This document shows positions 54,366 through 63,775 of a stretch of 64,000 nucleotides of DNA, in pieces (positions within the stretch are counted from its first letter, which is position 1; each line of letters opens with the position of its first letter). Below the pieces are notes generated by a model. That model was not told where the DNA came from. It saw only the letters and a program-made list of their open reading frames with translations, and ran no database searches. A program made the translations under genes and the position numbers. Source of the stretch: Streptomyces sp. NBC_01465 (lineage in GTDB: Bacteria; Actinomycetota; Actinomycetes; Streptomycetales; Streptomycetaceae); the NCBI RefSeq assembly GCF_036227325.1, contig NZ_CP109467.1, positions 868,001 through 932,000 on the forward strand. The letters run 5' to 3'.

Positions 54366-55073
54366 TCACTTCGGGCAGGTCGCCAGCATCTCCTGCAGCG
54401 CGGTCTTCTCCGGCGGGGTCACCGTCAGCCTGTACTTGGTCTTGATGCCGGTGTAGCGCTCCGCATAGGCGCACCAGTACTCCTTGCGCGGCTTCCACTT
54501 GTCCGCGGTCTTGCTGCTCTTCTCGTAGTTGGCCTGTTTGTCGACGGCGAGCAGCACGTCCAGGTCGTTGGCGTACTCGAGACGCTTCTGCGGAGTCCAC
54601 GCCCAGGCGCCGCCCCGCCAGGCCGCGCCCAGCGCGACGACGTGGTCGGTCTGGATCTGGGAGGCGCGGCGGTAGGAGTACGGGTGCTGCTTGCCCGTGT
54701 ACGGATCGTGCAGGACGCCGGAGAGCACCACACAGGGATTGCGGTCGCCCTGGCGCATGTCCTTCAGGTCCCGCCGCAGGACGTCGTCGCGGGTGTCGCA
54801 GCCGTTGCGCCCGCCGGGGGCGTCCGTCTCGTCGGACCAGGTCTTTCCGAACTCCTCGCGCTTGTACGTCTCCCAGTGCTGCCCCCAGCCGACGGTGAGG
54901 CGGCCGAGGTCGGCCCTGGCCTGCGCCGGGGACGGCGGGAAGCCGGGGCTGACCAGGGGGACGGCGGAGACCAGGGCCGCGTCGGGCTGGTCGTCACCGG
55001 ACGCCTGGCAGCCGGTCGCGGCGACGGCGCCGGCGAGGACGCAGACGGAGAGGACGAGGGCGCGAGGGGCCAT
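54366..55073 (-). CDS. Secreted HNH-family (DUF1524/GmrSD C-terminal-like) nuclease lipoprotein
   Basis: The 235-aa protein has a lipoprotein signal (MAPRALVLSVCVLAGAVAATGC, Cys22). The nuclease-like core contains QIQTDHVVALGAAWRGGAWAW (DHV, catalytic His), RLEYANDLDVLLAVDKQANYEKSSKTADKWKP and YWCAYAERY. Such proteins are common in Streptomyces and are predicted extracellular nucleases. Cysteines at CDTRDDVL, NPCVVL, YWCAY and TCPK may form disulfides outside the cell. It follows rarA by 24 nt and is convergent with the DUF2470 gene, 1 nt apart. Confidence 0.85.
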   Translation of the reverse strand: MAPRALVLSVCVLAGAVAATGCQASGDDQPDAALVSAVPLVSPGFPPSPAQARADLGRLTVGWGQHWETYKREEFGKTWSDETDAPGGRNGCDTRDDVLRRDLKDMRQGDRNPCVVLSGVLHDPYTGKQHPYSYRRASQIQTDHVVALGAAWRGGAWAWTPQKRLEYANDLDVLLAVDKQANYEKSSKTADKWKPRKEYWCAYAERYTGIKTKYRLTVTPPEKTALQEMLATCPK

Positions 55074-55097
55074 GTTCCGGAGCGTAGGCCCGGTGGA

Positions 55098-56468
55098 TCA
55101 GTGGCGCCCGTCGGCGGAGCCCTCCCCCGCGAGGCGCTCGCGCACCTTCTCGACGACGTCCGCGTAGCGGGCCTCCGCGCCGTAGCGGGTGGGCGTGTAG
55201 TAGCGCTTGCCCCGGACCTCGTCGGGGGCGTACTGCTGGGCGGCGATCCCGCCGGGGACGTCGTGCGGGTAGACGTAGCCCTGGGCGTGGCCGAGCTTGG
55301 CGGCGCCCTTGTAGTGGCCGTCGCGCAGATGCGGCGGGACGGGGCCCGCCAGTCCGTTGCGTACGTCCGCCTGGGCGGCGGAGATCGCCAGCGTCGCGGC
55401 GTTCGACTTGGGCGCAAGGGCGAGGGCGATCGTGGCGTGCGAAAGGGTCAGCGCGGCCTCGGGGAAACCGATCATCGCGACGGCCTGGGCGGCGGCGACC
55501 GCCGTGGGCAGGGCGGTCGGGTCGGCGAGGCCGATGTCCTCGCTGGCGGAGATCATCAGCCGGCGTGCGATGAAGCGCGGGTCCTCGCCCGCCTCGATCA
55601 TCCGGGCCAGGTAGTGCAGGGCCGCGTCCACGTCGGAGCCGCGGATCGACTTGATGAGGGCGCTCGCCACGTCGTAGTGCTGGTCGCCGTCACGGTCGTA
55701 CTTCACCGCCGCGCGGTCGACCGTCTCCTCCAGCGTCTCCAGGGTGATCTCGGGATCGCCCTTGGAGATCGCGGCGCCCGCGGCGGCCTCCAGCGCCGTC
55801 AGCGCACGCCGGGCGTCACCGCCCGCGATCCGCAGGAGGTGCGCCTCGGCGTCCTCGGAAAGGGTGACCGCGCCGCCCAGACCGCGCTCCTCGGTGAGCG
55901 CGCGGTGCAGCAGGGAGCGCAGGTCGTCGTCGGTGAGCGACTCCAGGGTGAGCAGCAGGGAGCGCGAGAGGAGGGGGGAGATGATCGAGAAGTACGGGTT
56001 CTCGGTGGTCGCCGCGATGAGGGTGACCCAGCGGTTCTCGACCGCCGGCAGGAGCGAGTCCTGCTGGGCCTTGGAGAAGCGGTGGATCTCGTCGAGGAAG
56101 AGGACGGTCTCCTTGCCGTAACCGCCCGAGGCCCGGCGGGCGCCGTCGATGACCGCCCTGACCTCCTTGACGCCCGCGGTGATCGCCGAGAGCTCGACGA
56201 ATCGTTTCTGGGTGGCCTGGCTGACGACGTACGCAAGGGTCGTCTTCCCGATGCCGGGCGGGCCCCAGAGGAGCACCGAGGAGGGCCCCGCAGGACCGCC
56301 GGCCCCCTCCCCCACCAGGCGGCGCAGCGGCGATCCCGGCTTCAGCAGATGCTGCTGGCCGACGACCTCGTCGAGGGTGCGGGGGCGCATCCGTACAGCC
56401 AGAGGGCTGCTGGACGGGTGCTTCTCCTGGCGTTCTTCGGCTGCGGCGGTGAAGAGATCGGGTTCCAC
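55098..56468 (-). CDS. rarA: Replication-associated recombination protein A (RarA/MgsA)
   Basis: The 456-aa AAA+ ATPase has the clamp-loader-like N-terminal [20 protein letters not shown], Walker [13 protein letters not shown], Walker [25 protein letters not shown], sensor 1 ATTENP and sensor 2 [12 protein letters not shown]. The C-terminal tetramerisation domain follows ([28 protein letters not shown]). RarA acts at stalled replication forks. It lies 9 nt after the VKOR gene. Confidence 0.96.
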   Translation of the reverse strand: MEPDLFTAAAEERQEKHPSSSPLAVRMRPRTLDEVVGQQHLLKPGSPLRRLVGEGAGGPAGPSSVLLWGPPGIGKTTLAYVVSQATQKRFVELSAITAGVKEVRAVIDGARRASGGYGKETVLFLDEIHRFSKAQQDSLLPAVENRWVTLIAATTENPYFSIISPLLSRSLLLTLESLTDDDLRSLLHRALTEERGLGGAVTLSEDAEAHLLRIAGGDARRALTALEAAAGAAISKGDPEITLETLEETVDRAAVKYDRDGDQHYDVASALIKSIRGSDVDAALHYLARMIEAGEDPRFIARRLMISASEDIGLADPTALPTAVAAAQAVAMIGFPEAALTLSHATIALALAPKSNAATLAISAAQADVRNGLAGPVPPHLRDGHYKGAAKLGHAQGYVYPHDVPGGIAAQQYAPDEVRGKRYYTPTRYGAEARYADVVEKVRERLAGEGSADGRH

Positions 56469-56477
56469 CCAGGAACC

Positions 56478-57098
56478 CTAGCTCGTCCAGAAGTCCCACC
56501 AGCGGGTGAGGATGAGCATCCCGATGATGCCGACGTGCAGTACGGGCAGGACCCAGGTGAATTCGGAGAAGAAGGTCCGGAGCCAGGACGGGGCGGGCAG
56601 GTGTCCGTTGCGGACGTTGTACGAGGTGACGTACCAGAACATGGTGATCGTGGCGACCCAGGCCAGGCAGCACCAGAGGCAGAGCGAGTTGATGTTGTAG
56701 AGCGACTGGTACTGGAGCCAGGTGCAGAAGCCGACGCCGAAGAGGCAGCCCGCGTTGAAGGTGAGCCAGTACCAGCGGCGGAAGCGGCCGCCGGCGAGCA
56801 GGCTCATGCCGACGCAGATCACGATGCCGTACGCGACGAGGCCCATCATCGGGTTCGGGAAGCCGAAGGCCGACGCCTGGTCGCTCTTCATGATGTTGCC
56901 GCAGGAGACCACCGGGTTGAGGCTGCAGCCCGGGGTGAAGCTCGGGTCCTCGAGCAGTTTGAACTTGTCGATGGTGATGACCCACGCGGCGAGCAGTCCG
57001 GCCGCCCCCGTGATCACCAGAAGCCAGGCGAAGGCGCGGCTGCCGCCGGTCCTGCGTCCCTGGTCCTCGGACACCTCATCCACCACTGTCGTCGTCAT
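56478..57098 (-). CDS. Vitamin K epoxide reductase family membrane protein
   Basis: The 206-aa protein has about five transmembrane helices. VKOR features are the loop cysteine pair (PGCSLNPVVSCGNIM), which shuttles electrons, and the active CxxC in the later helix (SLCLWCCLAW). Bacterial VKOR takes the place of DsbB: it re-oxidises a DsbA-like thiol oxidase and passes electrons to quinone. No fused thioredoxin domain is present. The C-terminal helix WVLPVLHVGIIGMLILTRW follows. It heads a short minus-strand unit with rarA and the HNH lipoprotein gene. Confidence 0.92.
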   Translation of the reverse strand: MTTTVVDEVSEDQGRRTGGSRAFAWLLVITGAAGLLAAWVITIDKFKLLEDPSFTPGCSLNPVVSCGNIMKSDQASAFGFPNPMMGLVAYGIVICVGMSLLAGGRFRRWYWLTFNAGCLFGVGFCTWLQYQSLYNINSLCLWCCLAWVATITMFWYVTSYNVRNGHLPAPSWLRTFFSEFTWVLPVLHVGIIGMLILTRWWDFWTS

Positions 57099-57159
57099 AG
57101 TGCCGATCCGTCGCTCCTGTGACCTGCTGGGCACCGTCATTCTGCCGTACCGGGCGCCG

Positions 57160-57179
57160 TGTCCACCGTTCGGTGGACA
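57160..57179. promoter_or_regulatory. Perfect 20-bp palindrome, candidate response-regulator operator
   Basis: TGTCCACCGTTCGGTGGACA has 9-bp perfect arms and a 2-nt centre. It lies between the divergent VKOR and ABC genes, 57 nt upstream of the ABC start. Being upstream of an operon ending in a NarL-type response regulator, it is a good candidate for its binding site. Confidence 0.5.
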
Positions 57180-57235
57180 TAAGCATGTACGCCTGGTTCT
57201 ACCGGCGCCTCCCGCTCCGCAGAAGACTCGTCTGC

Positions 57236-58090
57236 ATGACATCACTCGCGGTGGAAGTGCGCGGCCTTCGCAAGACGTACGGCGAAGTGGCCGCTGTCGA
57301 CGGACTGGACCTGGGCATTCGCCAGGGTGAGGTGTTCGGGATCCTCGGCCCCAACGGGGCGGGGAAGAGCACCACGGTGGAGATCCTGCAGGGTCACCGC
57401 TCGCGCGACGGGGGCGAGGTGTCCGTTCTCGGCGCCGATCCGGCCACTGCGAACCGCGCCTGGCGCTCCCGGGTCGGGATCGTATGGCAGGACGAGTCGG
57501 CGCCCGCGGAGTTGACGGTGCGCGAGACCGTGACCCATTTCGCCCGGTACTACCCGAATCCACGGGACGCCGAGGAAGTCATCTCGCTGGTCGGTCTCGA
57601 CGCCAAGGCCGACGAACGCATCAAGGGGCTGTCCGGCGGCCAGCGGCGCAGGCTCGACGTCGCGCTCGGGGTGATCGGCGGACCCGAACTGCTGCTCCTC
57701 GACGAACCCACGACCGGCTTCGACCCGGCGGCGCGGCGCCAGTTCTGGGACCTGATCAGGAAGCTGGCGGACGAGGGCACCACCATCGTCCTCACCACGC
57801 ACTACCTGGAAGAGGCCGAGGAGCTCTCCGACCGGCTGGCGGTCATCGCCGCGGGCAAGGTGGTCGCCGAGGGCCGACCCGCCGAACTCCGCAGCCGGTT
57901 CGGGGACGGGGCCACCGTCGAATGGACCGAGCCCGACGGCACCCCGCGCTCGGAGCGCACCGCGACACCGACCCGTACGGTCGCCGAGCTCATCCACCGC
58001 TTCGACGGCGAGATCCCCGGCCTGAAGATCAGCCGCCCCACCCTCGAAGACGTCTATCTGCGCCTGACCGGACAGGAGAACGCCCGATGA
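57236..58090 (+). CDS. ABC transporter ATP-binding protein (ABC-2 exporter)
   Basis: The 284-aa ATPase has Walker A GPNGAGKSTTVE, Q-loop VWQDES, signature LSGGQRRRLDVAL, Walker B LLLLDEPTTGFDP and H-loop TTHYLEE. The C-terminal 70 residues follow the usual ABC-2 drug/lipid exporter form. The start MTSLAVEVRGLRKTYG is chosen by homology; the ribosome binding site is weak. An upstream ATG at 57185 is less likely. It overlaps the permease by 4 nt. Confidence 0.93.
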   Translation: MTSLAVEVRGLRKTYGEVAAVDGLDLGIRQGEVFGILGPNGAGKSTTVEILQGHRSRDGGEVSVLGADPATANRAWRSRVGIVWQDESAPAELTVRETVTHFARYYPNPRDAEEVISLVGLDAKADERIKGLSGGQRRRLDVALGVIGGPELLLLDEPTTGFDPAARRQFWDLIRKLADEGTTIVLTTHYLEEAEELSDRLAVIAAGKVVAEGRPAELRSRFGDGATVEWTEPDGTPRSERTATPTRTVAELIHRFDGEIPGLKISRPTLEDVYLRLTGQENAR

Positions 58091-58938
58091 CTTCCACCAC
58101 CGTCACCGCACCCGCCACCGTGCGCGGCAAGAAATCCGCCCTCCCCAGTGCCTGGTCCCTCGGGCTCAGCCGCGGCGCGCTGGAGCTCAAGCAGTACTTC
58201 CGACTCCGCGATCAAGTCATCTTCACCTTCGCCTTCCCGGTCGTCTTCCTCGCCCTGTTCGCCTCGATCTTCAGCGACGACGTCAAGGACGCGGGCATCA
58301 CCGCATCGCAGCTGTACGCGGCCGGAATGCTCGCGGCGGGCATCATGTCCACCAGCTTCCAGTCGCTGGGCATCTCCATCGCCATCGAGCGCGACGAGAA
58401 GGTGCTGCGGCGGCTGCGCGGCACCCCGATGCCCCCGGCCGCGTACTTCCTCGGCAAGATCTGGATGGTCCTGGTCACCGGGACCGCCGAGACGGCCATC
58501 CTGCTCGGCGTCGGGTCCGGACTGTTCGGCCTCGATCTGCCGACGGACGCCCTGAGCTGGCTCACCTTCGCCTGGATCTTCGCGCTCGGACTGACCTCCT
58601 GCGCACTGCTCGGCATCGCCATCAGCTCGCTTCCCAAGTCCGGCAAGAGCGCCAGCTCGGTCGTCGTACTGCCCTTCCTGATCCTGCAGTTCATCTCCGG
58701 CGTCTACATTCCGGTCGGCACCGTGCCCGACTGGCTGCTCAACATCAGCGCGCTCTTCCCGCTGAAGTGGATGTGCCAGGGCTTCCGCGGGGTCTTCCTG
58801 CCCGATTCCGCCTCCGTCCTGGAGCAGACGGGGAGTTGGGAATTCGGGAAGATCGCTCTGGTGCTCGGGGCCTGGTGCATCGGAGGATTGGTGCTGTGTC
58901 TACTGACCTTCCGGTGGAAGAACCGGCGCGACGCTTGA
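58087..58938 (+). CDS. ABC-2 type exporter permease
   Basis: The 283-aa membrane protein has six helices. It has QVIFTFAFPVVFLALFASIF, the region IAIERDEKVLRRLRGTPMPPAAYFLGKIW (conserved in ABC-2 permeases), then LILQFISGVYIPVGTVPDWLLNISALFPLKWMCQGFRGVF. Together with the ATPase it would export a drug, lipid or peptide. The 3' end overlaps the histidine kinase gene by 43 nt. Confidence 0.92.
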   Translation: MTSTTVTAPATVRGKKSALPSAWSLGLSRGALELKQYFRLRDQVIFTFAFPVVFLALFASIFSDDVKDAGITASQLYAAGMLAAGIMSTSFQSLGISIAIERDEKVLRRLRGTPMPPAAYFLGKIWMVLVTGTAETAILLGVGSGLFGLDLPTDALSWLTFAWIFALGLTSCALLGIAISSLPKSGKSASSVVVLPFLILQFISGVYIPVGTVPDWLLNISALFPLKWMCQGFRGVFLPDSASVLEQTGSWEFGKIALVLGAWCIGGLVLCLLTFRWKNRRDA

Positions 58939-60128
58939 CGGCGGCCCGCGCGTCCCATGTGTGGGAACGGACGTTCCTGCCCTGGGACGCGTACTTCGCC
59001 GTCGCCTGGGCCGCGACCGAGGTCTTCGTCCTGGGCACCTCGGACCCCGGTCCGGCCCTGCGGATCACGGCCGCGGTCCTGCTCGCGCTGCTGGTCCCCT
59101 GGTACGTCGCGGCCGGCCGGCCCGTGATCACGGCCAAGGGCGACGACGAGCGCAGGGCCACGGTCTATCTCGTGGGCGCGGTCGCTCTCTTCCTGGCCGC
59201 CTCCTGGATCGTCGGCGAGACGCGCCTGGCGACCTTCGTGCTCGCCCCGCAGTGCTTCATGCTGCTGCGGATGCGCCGCGCCCTGGTCTTCATGTCGGTC
59301 ATCGTGCTGGCGCCGGTGCTCGGCTGGGCACTGATCTGGCACCCGGGACGCCAGGTCGTCTTCTTCAACACCGTCTTCGCCGTGGCCTCCCTCGCGTTCT
59401 CCGTGTTCTTCGGCACCTGGATCACCAAGGTGCTGGAACAGAGCCAGGAGAGGGCCGTGCTCATCGCCGAGCTGGACGCCAGCCGCGAGGAGGTCGCCCG
59501 GCTCTCCACCGCCCACGGGGCACTCGCCGAGCGCGAGCGGATGTCCCGCGAGATCCACGACACCCTCGCCCAGGGCTTCACCAGTCTGCTGATGCTCATC
59601 CAGGTGGTGGAGGCCGAGGTGGAGACCGATCTGCCGGGCGCCCGGCGCCACTTGGAGCTGATGGCCGCCACCACCCGGCAGAACCTCGCGGAGGCCCGGG
59701 CCCTGGTGGCCGGAGGCGCCCCCGCCGACCTGGACGGCAGCTCGCTGCCCGACGCCGTACGCCGCCTGGCCGCGCGCCATGCCGAACAGACGGGCGCCGC
59801 AGCCGAGGTGACGGTGGCCGGAACCGTACAGCCGCTGCCGCCCGGTCTGGAGGTCGTCGCCCTGCGCACCTGCCAGGAGTCCCTCGCCAACGCCCGCAAG
59901 CATGCGGGCCCCGGAACCCCCGTCACGATCACACTCGCCTACGCCGACACCGCCCTCACCGTCTCCGTGAAGGACACCGGCCGCGGCTTCGACCCGCGCG
60001 TCCCGAACCAGGGCTACGGCCTCAGCGGCCTGCGCGCCCGCGCCTCCGAGGTCGGCGGCACCGCGCTGGTGCACAGCGCCGTGGGCGAGGGAACCACCGT
60101 CACCGTGTCCCTGAGGAGCCCCCGTTGA
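58896..60128 (+). CDS. NarL-type sensor histidine kinase
   Basis: The 410-aa kinase has an N-terminal membrane part of about five to six helices (WDAYFAVAWAATEVFVL through FFNTVFAVASLAFSVFFGTWI). The HisKA_3 dimerisation domain with phospho-His221 (SREIHDTLAQGFTSLLMLIQ) and the HATPase domain follow (RTCQESLANARKHAGPG, DTGRGFD, YGLSGLRARASEVGG). The GTG start has GGAGG 9 nt upstream. There is no large extracellular loop, so it probably senses a signal in or at the membrane, as in DesK- or LiaS-like kinases coupled to ABC exporters. Confidence 0.92.
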   Translation: MSTDLPVEEPARRLTAARASHVWERTFLPWDAYFAVAWAATEVFVLGTSDPGPALRITAAVLLALLVPWYVAAGRPVITAKGDDERRATVYLVGAVALFLAASWIVGETRLATFVLAPQCFMLLRMRRALVFMSVIVLAPVLGWALIWHPGRQVVFFNTVFAVASLAFSVFFGTWITKVLEQSQERAVLIAELDASREEVARLSTAHGALAERERMSREIHDTLAQGFTSLLMLIQVVEAEVETDLPGARRHLELMAATTRQNLAEARALVAGGAPADLDGSSLPDAVRRLAARHAEQTGAAAEVTVAGTVQPLPPGLEVVALRTCQESLANARKHAGPGTPVTITLAYADTALTVSVKDTGRGFDPRVPNQGYGLSGLRARASEVGGTALVHSAVGEGTTVTVSLRSPR

Positions 60129-60745
60129 TCCGTATCCTGCTCGCCGACGACCACCCCGTCGTACGGGAGGGCCTGCGCGGGATGCTGACCGCCGAACCGG
60201 ACCTGGAGGTCGTCGGCGAGGCATCGAGCGGCCCGGAGGCCGAGGCCCTCTCCGCCGAACTGCTCCCCGACATCGTGCTGATGGACCTCAGGATGCCCGG
60301 TGGCGGCGGGGTCGAGTCGATCGGCCGGATGACCACGGCCGGACTCCCCTGCCGGGTCATCGTCCTGACCACGTACGAGACGGACACGGACATCCTGCGC
60401 GCGGTTGAGGCGGGCGCCAAGGGCTACCTCCTCAAGGACCTCGCCCGAGGGGAGCTGGCCGACGCGGTACGGGCCGCGGCCCGCGGCGAGACCGTACTGG
60501 CGCCCTCGGTGGCGACCCGCCTGGTCGACCAGCTGCGCAACAAGCCGGAGCGCGTACGCCTCTCGGAGCGCGAGACGGCGGTGCTGAAACTGGTCGCGGA
60601 GGGGTGCACGAACGCGGAGATCGGACGCCGCCTGTTCATCGGCGAGTCGACGGTGAAGACCCATCTGCTGCGCACCTTCGGCAAGTTGGGGGTCGACGAC
60701 CGGACGGCGGCGGTGACGAGCGCGATGCGGCAGGGGCTCCTCTGA
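60125..60745 (+). CDS. NarL/LuxR-family response regulator
   Basis: The 206-aa regulator has a receiver domain with phospho-acceptor Asp54 (DIVLMDLRMP), acidic pair ADDH, Thr in VLTTYE and Lys in GAKGYLLKD. The LuxR HTH reads LSERETAVLKLVAEGCTNAEIGRRLFIGESTVKTHLLRTFGKL. The TTG start overlaps the kinase stop by 4 nt (TTGA). It probably controls its own ABC/two-component operon through the palindrome at 57160-57179. Confidence 0.94.
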   Translation: MIRILLADDHPVVREGLRGMLTAEPDLEVVGEASSGPEAEALSAELLPDIVLMDLRMPGGGGVESIGRMTTAGLPCRVIVLTTYETDTDILRAVEAGAKGYLLKDLARGELADAVRAAARGETVLAPSVATRLVDQLRNKPERVRLSERETAVLKLVAEGCTNAEIGRRLFIGESTVKTHLLRTFGKLGVDDRTAAVTSAMRQGLL

Positions 60746-60750
60746 CGCGA

Positions 60751-60787
60751 AAGTGCCCCTGGCGAGGAATCTCGCCAGGGGGCACTT
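60751..60787. terminator. Bidirectional terminator between response regulator and hisS
   Basis: A 16-bp stem (AAGTGCCCCTGGCGAG) pairs with its complement carrying one extra G, around a GAAT loop. It lies 5 nt after the regulator stop and 11 nt after the hisS stop. Confidence 0.85.
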
Positions 60788-60798
60788 CGGGATGCGTA

Positions 60799-62061
60799 TC
60801 AGCCGAGGCGCGTACGGACTGCCTCGACGATGCCCTCCAGCGGGAGGGCGATCTGCTCACCCGACTCCATGTCCTTGAACTGGACGACGCCCTCGGTGAG
60901 GTCGCGTTCGCCAGCGACGAGGGTGTAGCGCGCGCCGGAGCGGTTCGCCGACTTCATCGCGCCCTTGAGGCCGCGGCCCCCGAAGGCGAAGTCCGTGGCG
61001 ATCCCGGCCTTGCGCAGCTCGGTGACCACGCCGAAGAGGATCCGGCGGGCCTCCTCGCCGAGCGGCACCGCGAACACGCTGGTGGTGGAGGGCAGTTCGA
61101 GCTCCACGCCCTCCGCCTCCAGCGCCAGCACCGTACGGTCCACACCGAGCGCCCAGCCCACCGACGGGAGCGCCGGGCCCCCGATCATCTCGGAGAGACC
61201 GTCGTAGCGGCCGCCGCCGCCCACCGCGGACTGCGAGCCCAGACCGTCGTGGACGAACTCGAAGGTCGTCCGCGTGTAGTAGTCGAGACCGCGCACCAGC
61301 TTCTCGTCGTCCTCGAAGACCACGCCCGCAGCGGTGAGCAGCGCGCGCACCTCCTCGTGGTACGCCTTGCAGGCGTCGCAGAGATAGTCGCGCAGGACCG
61401 GCGCACCGACCAGCTGCTTCTGTACGTCGGCCCGCTTGTCGTCCAGCACCCGCAGCGGGTTGATGTCGATCCTGCGACGGGTCTCCTCGTCGAGGTCGAG
61501 GTCGCGCAGGAAGCCCTGGAGCGCCTCGCGGTAGACCGGGCGGCACTCCTTGTCGCCCAGCGAGTTGAGCAGGATGCGGAAGTTGCGCAGCCCGAGGGTC
61601 CGGTACGCCTGGTCGGCGAGGATGATCAGCTCGGCGTCGACCGCCGGGTCCTCCACGCCGAGAGCCTCGGCGCCGACCTGCGAGAAGTGGCGGTAGCGGC
61701 CCGCCTGCGGCTTCTCGTAGCGGTAGTACGAGCCGGAGTACCAGAGCTTGACGGGCAGGTTCCCGAGCTTGTGCAGGTTGGCCTGCAGGGCCGCGCGCAG
61801 CACGGAGGCGGTGCCCTCGGGGCGCAGCGCGAGCTTGTCGCCGCCGCGCGTCTCGAAGGAGTACATCTCCTTGGACACGATGTCGGTGGACTCGCCGACA
61901 CCGCGCGAGAACAGCTCGACGTTCTCGAAGCCGGGGGTCTCGATGTAGCCGTATCCGGAGTTCTTCAGCGGCGCGGAGATGGCCTCACGCACCGCCAGGA
62001 ACTTCGCGGAACTCGGCGGGAGCAGGTCGTACGTGCCCTTGGGGGCCTGGAAAGTACTCAC
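60799..62061 (-). CDS. hisS: Histidyl-tRNA synthetase
   Basis: The 420-aa class II synthetase begins [18 protein letters not shown]. It contains motif 2 around [27 protein letters not shown], histidine motif [15 protein letters not shown], motif 3 GGGGRYDGL and [10 protein letters not shown]. The C-terminal anticodon-binding domain is [24 protein letters not shown]. The GTG start is chosen by homology, with AGGAA rather far upstream. It follows the MBL hydrolase by 10 nt. Confidence 0.97.
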   Translation of the reverse strand: MSTFQAPKGTYDLLPPSSAKFLAVREAISAPLKNSGYGYIETPGFENVELFSRGVGESTDIVSKEMYSFETRGGDKLALRPEGTASVLRAALQANLHKLGNLPVKLWYSGSYYRYEKPQAGRYRHFSQVGAEALGVEDPAVDAELIILADQAYRTLGLRNFRILLNSLGDKECRPVYREALQGFLRDLDLDEETRRRIDINPLRVLDDKRADVQKQLVGAPVLRDYLCDACKAYHEEVRALLTAAGVVFEDDEKLVRGLDYYTRTTFEFVHDGLGSQSAVGGGGRYDGLSEMIGGPALPSVGWALGVDRTVLALEAEGVELELPSTTSVFAVPLGEEARRILFGVVTELRKAGIATDFAFGGRGLKGAMKSANRSGARYTLVAGERDLTEGVVQFKDMESGEQIALPLEGIVEAVRTRLG

Positions 62062-62071
62062 GGAAGAAACG

Positions 62072-62758
62072 TCACATTCCTCGTCGGGGAGCGGCCATGC
62101 CCCGCAGATACGGGTTCGAGGCGCGCTCACGGCCGATGGTCGTCTGGGAGCCGTGGCCGGACAGCACCACGGTCGAGTCGTCGAGCGGCAGGCACACCCG
62201 CGCCAGCGACTCGAGCATCTCGGCGTGGTCGCCGCCGGGCAGGTCGGTGCGTCCGACGGAGCCGGCGAACAGCAGGTCGCCCGAGAAGAGAACCGGCGGA
62301 ATGTCCGCCATCTCCGGCATCCTGAAGGTCACCGACCCCTTCGTATGGCCGGGCGCATGCGAGACGGCGAACTCCATGCCGGCCAGCTTCAGCTCGGCGC
62401 CGTCGCTCAGCTCCCGTACGTCGTCCGGCTCCCCGACAGTCAGCTCGCCCATCAGCGGCATGCCGATGGTGCGGCCGATGCCCTTCTCCGGGTCGCTCAT
62501 CATGTACCGGTCGGAAGGGTGGATCCACGCCGGTACGTCGTGCGCTCCGCACACCGGGACGACAGAGGCCACATGGTCGATGTGGCCATGGGTGAGGACG
62601 ACCGCCACGGGCTTGAGCCGATGCTTCCTGAGCGCGTCCTCGACTCCCTGGGCGGCCTGGTGGCCCGGGTCGATGATCACGCACTCCTCGCCTGCGGCGG
62701 GGGCGACCAGATAACAATTGGTGCCCCAGGCCCCGGCGGGGAACCCGGCAATGAGCAC
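62072..62758 (-). CDS. MBL-fold metallohydrolase (glyoxalase II-like)
   Basis: The 228-aa protein has the metal site [10 protein letters not shown], with further ligands in HAPGHTKGS (His), [15 protein letters not shown] (Asp) and [11 protein letters not shown] (His). Homologues next to hisS and relA in actinobacteria are annotated as hydroxyacylglutathione hydrolase-like. Because actinobacteria lack glutathione, a mycothiol-linked or other thioester is more likely as substrate. It is cotranscribed with hisS. Confidence 0.9.
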   Translation of the reverse strand: MLIAGFPAGAWGTNCYLVAPAAGEECVIIDPGHQAAQGVEDALRKHRLKPVAVVLTHGHIDHVASVVPVCGAHDVPAWIHPSDRYMMSDPEKGIGRTIGMPLMGELTVGEPDDVRELSDGAELKLAGMEFAVSHAPGHTKGSVTFRMPEMADIPPVLFSGDLLFAGSVGRTDLPGGDHAEMLESLARVCLPLDDSTVVLSGHGSQTTIGRERASNPYLRGMAAPRRGM

Positions 62759-62897
62759 GATCGTCCTTAAATGTCGGTGCGGTGGGAGATTGCAGCAGAT
62801 CAGAGCCTACCGGCGCTGCTCATCACACAGCGAACCCATATACGGTACGGGCTAACTCAGCCAGGACCGGTTCACGAGACGCACGAGGAGAACACCG

Positions 62898-63674
62898 GTG
62901 GTCAGCAGCGATCAGCGGCGGCGCCAGCTCGCCCGAGAGAAGTTCGAGCGGCAGCAGCAGCGCCGCGCCGCGGCCCAGCGCAAGACCCGTCAGCGCACCG
63001 CGGTGATCGGCGCGGTCGTCGCCGTGGTCGTCGCCGCCGGTGCCACGGCGTTCGCGACGGGCGCGTTCGACAGCGACGGCAAGAAGAAGACCGCGGACGC
63101 GGCACCTTCTCCTTCGGCGAGCAAGTCCGAGGCGCCCGAGCCCGCGATGTCGATCGACAAGGCGGCGAAGTACACCTTCACGCTCAAGACGAACCAGGGC
63201 GACATCGCGCTGGCCATGGACGCGAAGAAGACGCCGCACACCGTCAACTCCTTCAAGTCGCTGGCGGACAAGGGGTTCTTCAACAACACGAAGTGCCACC
63301 GTCTGACCACGAGCGGCATCTACGTACTGCAGTGCGGTGACCCAAAGGGCGACGGCACCGGCGGTCCCGGCTACACGATCCCGGACGAGAACCTGACCGC
63401 GTACGGCAAGGCGGGCGCCGACGGCACGGTCACGTACCCCGCAGGGACCGTGGCGATGGCCAACACGGGTGCGGCGCACACCGGCGGCAGCCAGTTCTTC
63501 CTGGTCTACAAGGACAGCAAGCTGCCCCCGACGTACACCCCGTTCGGGACGATCGACGCCGCAGGCCTCAAGACCGTCAAGGACGTCGGCAAGGCCGGAG
63601 TCACCGGCGGGGCGGCCGACGGGGCGCCGAAGAAGGCCGTCACCATCTCGAAGGCCACCGTGACCAAGTCCTGA
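62898..63674 (+). CDS. Membrane-anchored cyclophilin-type peptidyl-prolyl isomerase
   Basis: The 258-aa protein has a basic cytoplasmic tail (about 1-33, QQQRRAAAQRKTRQR), one transmembrane helix (VIGAVVAVVVAAGATAFATGAF, about 35-56), a Ser/Ala/Lys linker and a cyclophilin domain. The domain contains TNQGDIALAMDAKKTPHTVNSF, CHRLTTSGIYVLQCGDP, GTVAMANTGAAHTGGSQFFLVY and YTPFGTI. It would assist folding of exported proteins. The GTG start has GAGGAG 8-9 nt upstream. It is divergent from the MBL gene. Confidence 0.94.
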   Translation: MVSSDQRRRQLAREKFERQQQRRAAAQRKTRQRTAVIGAVVAVVVAAGATAFATGAFDSDGKKKTADAAPSPSASKSEAPEPAMSIDKAAKYTFTLKTNQGDIALAMDAKKTPHTVNSFKSLADKGFFNNTKCHRLTTSGIYVLQCGDPKGDGTGGPGYTIPDENLTAYGKAGADGTVTYPAGTVAMANTGAAHTGGSQFFLVYKDSKLPPTYTPFGTIDAAGLKTVKDVGKAGVTGGAADGAPKKAVTISKATVTKS

Positions 63675-63691
63675 TCGGCGATATCCGGATG

Positions 63692-63717
63692 GGCGGGATG
63701 CGGACAGCCACCCCGCC
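63692..63717 (+). terminator. Weak terminator candidate after the cyclophilin gene
   Basis: A 6-bp stem (GGCGGG/CCCGCC) with a 14-nt loop lies 17 nt past the stop codon. No T tract follows, so support is limited. Confidence 0.35.
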
Positions 63718-63775
63718 GTTCGCCTATGTTGGCGGAGTGCAGGGCGCATGTGGCCCGGCCGAAGAAACTGTGGAC

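Noticed and set aside
54330..57122. 930-aa open frame on the plus strand over the HNH, rarA and VKOR genes
   Set aside because: Overlies three well-supported minus-strand genes and shows no recognisable domain.
62759..62897. Promoter for the cyclophilin gene around TATACGGTACGG
   Set aside because: A TA-rich element is visible near 62838-62848 but no acceptable -35 lies 16-19 nt upstream, so no feature was called.
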